DNA of 64,000 nucleotides from Streptomyces sp. AM 4-1-1 (GTDB taxonomy: Bacteria; Actinomycetota; Actinomycetes; Streptomycetales; Streptomycetaceae): NCBI RefSeq assembly GCF_029167625.1, contig NZ_CP119145.1, forward strand, positions 2,046,001 to 2,110,000, read 5' to 3'. The translations under genes were made by a program, and so were the position numbers. Shown here one piece after another: positions 63,917 to 64,000 of the stretch. Each line of letters begins with the position of its first letter. Within the stretch, counting starts at the first letter, position 1. The notes under the pieces were generated by a model. It ran no database searches. It had not been told where the DNA came from and was given only the letters and a program-made list of their open reading frames with translations.

Positions 63917-64000
63917 ATGCAGGGAATCTCCTCCCGGGACCTGGTCGGGCAGCTCGTCCGGCTGCTGCCGGAAGTGGAGCCGTACCTTGAGACGGCGGCC
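63917..64000 (+). CDS. 5' end of a gene after the RHS toxin, candidate immunity protein (partial)
   Basis: Only 28 codons are inside the window (MQGISSRDLVGQLVRLLPEV and on). ATG 63917 follows GAAGGAG at 9 nt, a strong RBS. It lies 106 nt after the toxin stop on the same strand, the usual place of a cognate immunity gene, though a terminator stands between. The start is helical and acidic, with no signal peptide. The role is inferred from position only. Confidence 0.6.
   Translation, partial: MQGISSRDLVGQLVRLLPEVEPYLETAA

Overview
The window is high-GC actinobacterial chromosome, almost certainly Streptomyces. Support comes from the strong G/C bias at third codon positions, GTG and TTG starts, many 4-nt ATGA/GTGA gene overlaps, and a gene content typical of the genus: a csn-type glucosamine-oligosaccharide operon, a GlnX/GlnH/PknG signalling cluster, an SsbB-like protein beside two dynamin-like GTPases, a DUF574-type methyltransferase and an LAxTG wall protein. 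No self-mobilising element, rRNA operon or CRISPR array is visible. One tRNA gene is present.

Layout. 1-1758 (-): 5' part of a secreted LamG/DNRLRE-type protein that runs off the left edge. 2107-8934 (+): operator and six-gene csn-like operon (ROK regulator, sugar-binding lipoprotein, two permeases, GH4 glycosidase, BadF-type kinase). 8935-10057: repeat-rich DNA without a convincing gene. 10058-21014 (+): sensory cluster of a GlnX-like membrane protein, GlnH-like binding protein, coiled-coil protein, PknG-like kinase, PP2C phosphatase, VWA protein and FHA protein, followed by a truncated globin (21144). 21762-28892 (+): two large FtsX-type permeases and their ATPase. 28938-31728 (-): hypothetical protein, acyl-CoA thioesterase and EttA. 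32057-33565 (-): sortase-anchored thioester-domain protein that lacks its cysteine. 33765-38667 (-): SsbB-like protein and the DynB/DynA-like GTPase pair. 38979: tRNA-Arg(UCU). 39299-42671: SWIM-finger protein, transposase remnant, RidA protein, and a membrane protein/HTH pair with a double operator. 42855-52105: decarboxylase, two methyltransferases, ketoacyl synthase, ABC export locus with an esterase-ATPase fusion, and a truncated gene remnant. 52410-64000 (+): LamG protein, a 2148-residue RHS/YD-repeat polymorphic toxin, and the start of a gene that may encode immunity.

How the parts work together. The csn operon imports and processes amino-sugar oligosaccharides; it carries no ATPase gene, so a shared ATPase such as MsiK would be needed. 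In the signalling cluster a GlnH-type protein would sense amino acids outside the cell and pass the signal through GlnX to the kinase, with phosphatase, FHA and VWA partners. DynA, DynB and SsbB-like proteins point to sporulation septation and chromosome segregation. The right-hand toxin locus has the most striking DNA: a perfect 157-bp array of 22 heptamers (ACCTCAC) ends one base before the ribosome binding site of the RHS gene and is a candidate phase-variation or translational-control element. Other repeat-generated oddities are a methyltransferase whose fold is interrupted by about 128 residues of repeat sequence, and a chain of tiny translationally coupled ORFs made by tandem duplication of a gene junction.
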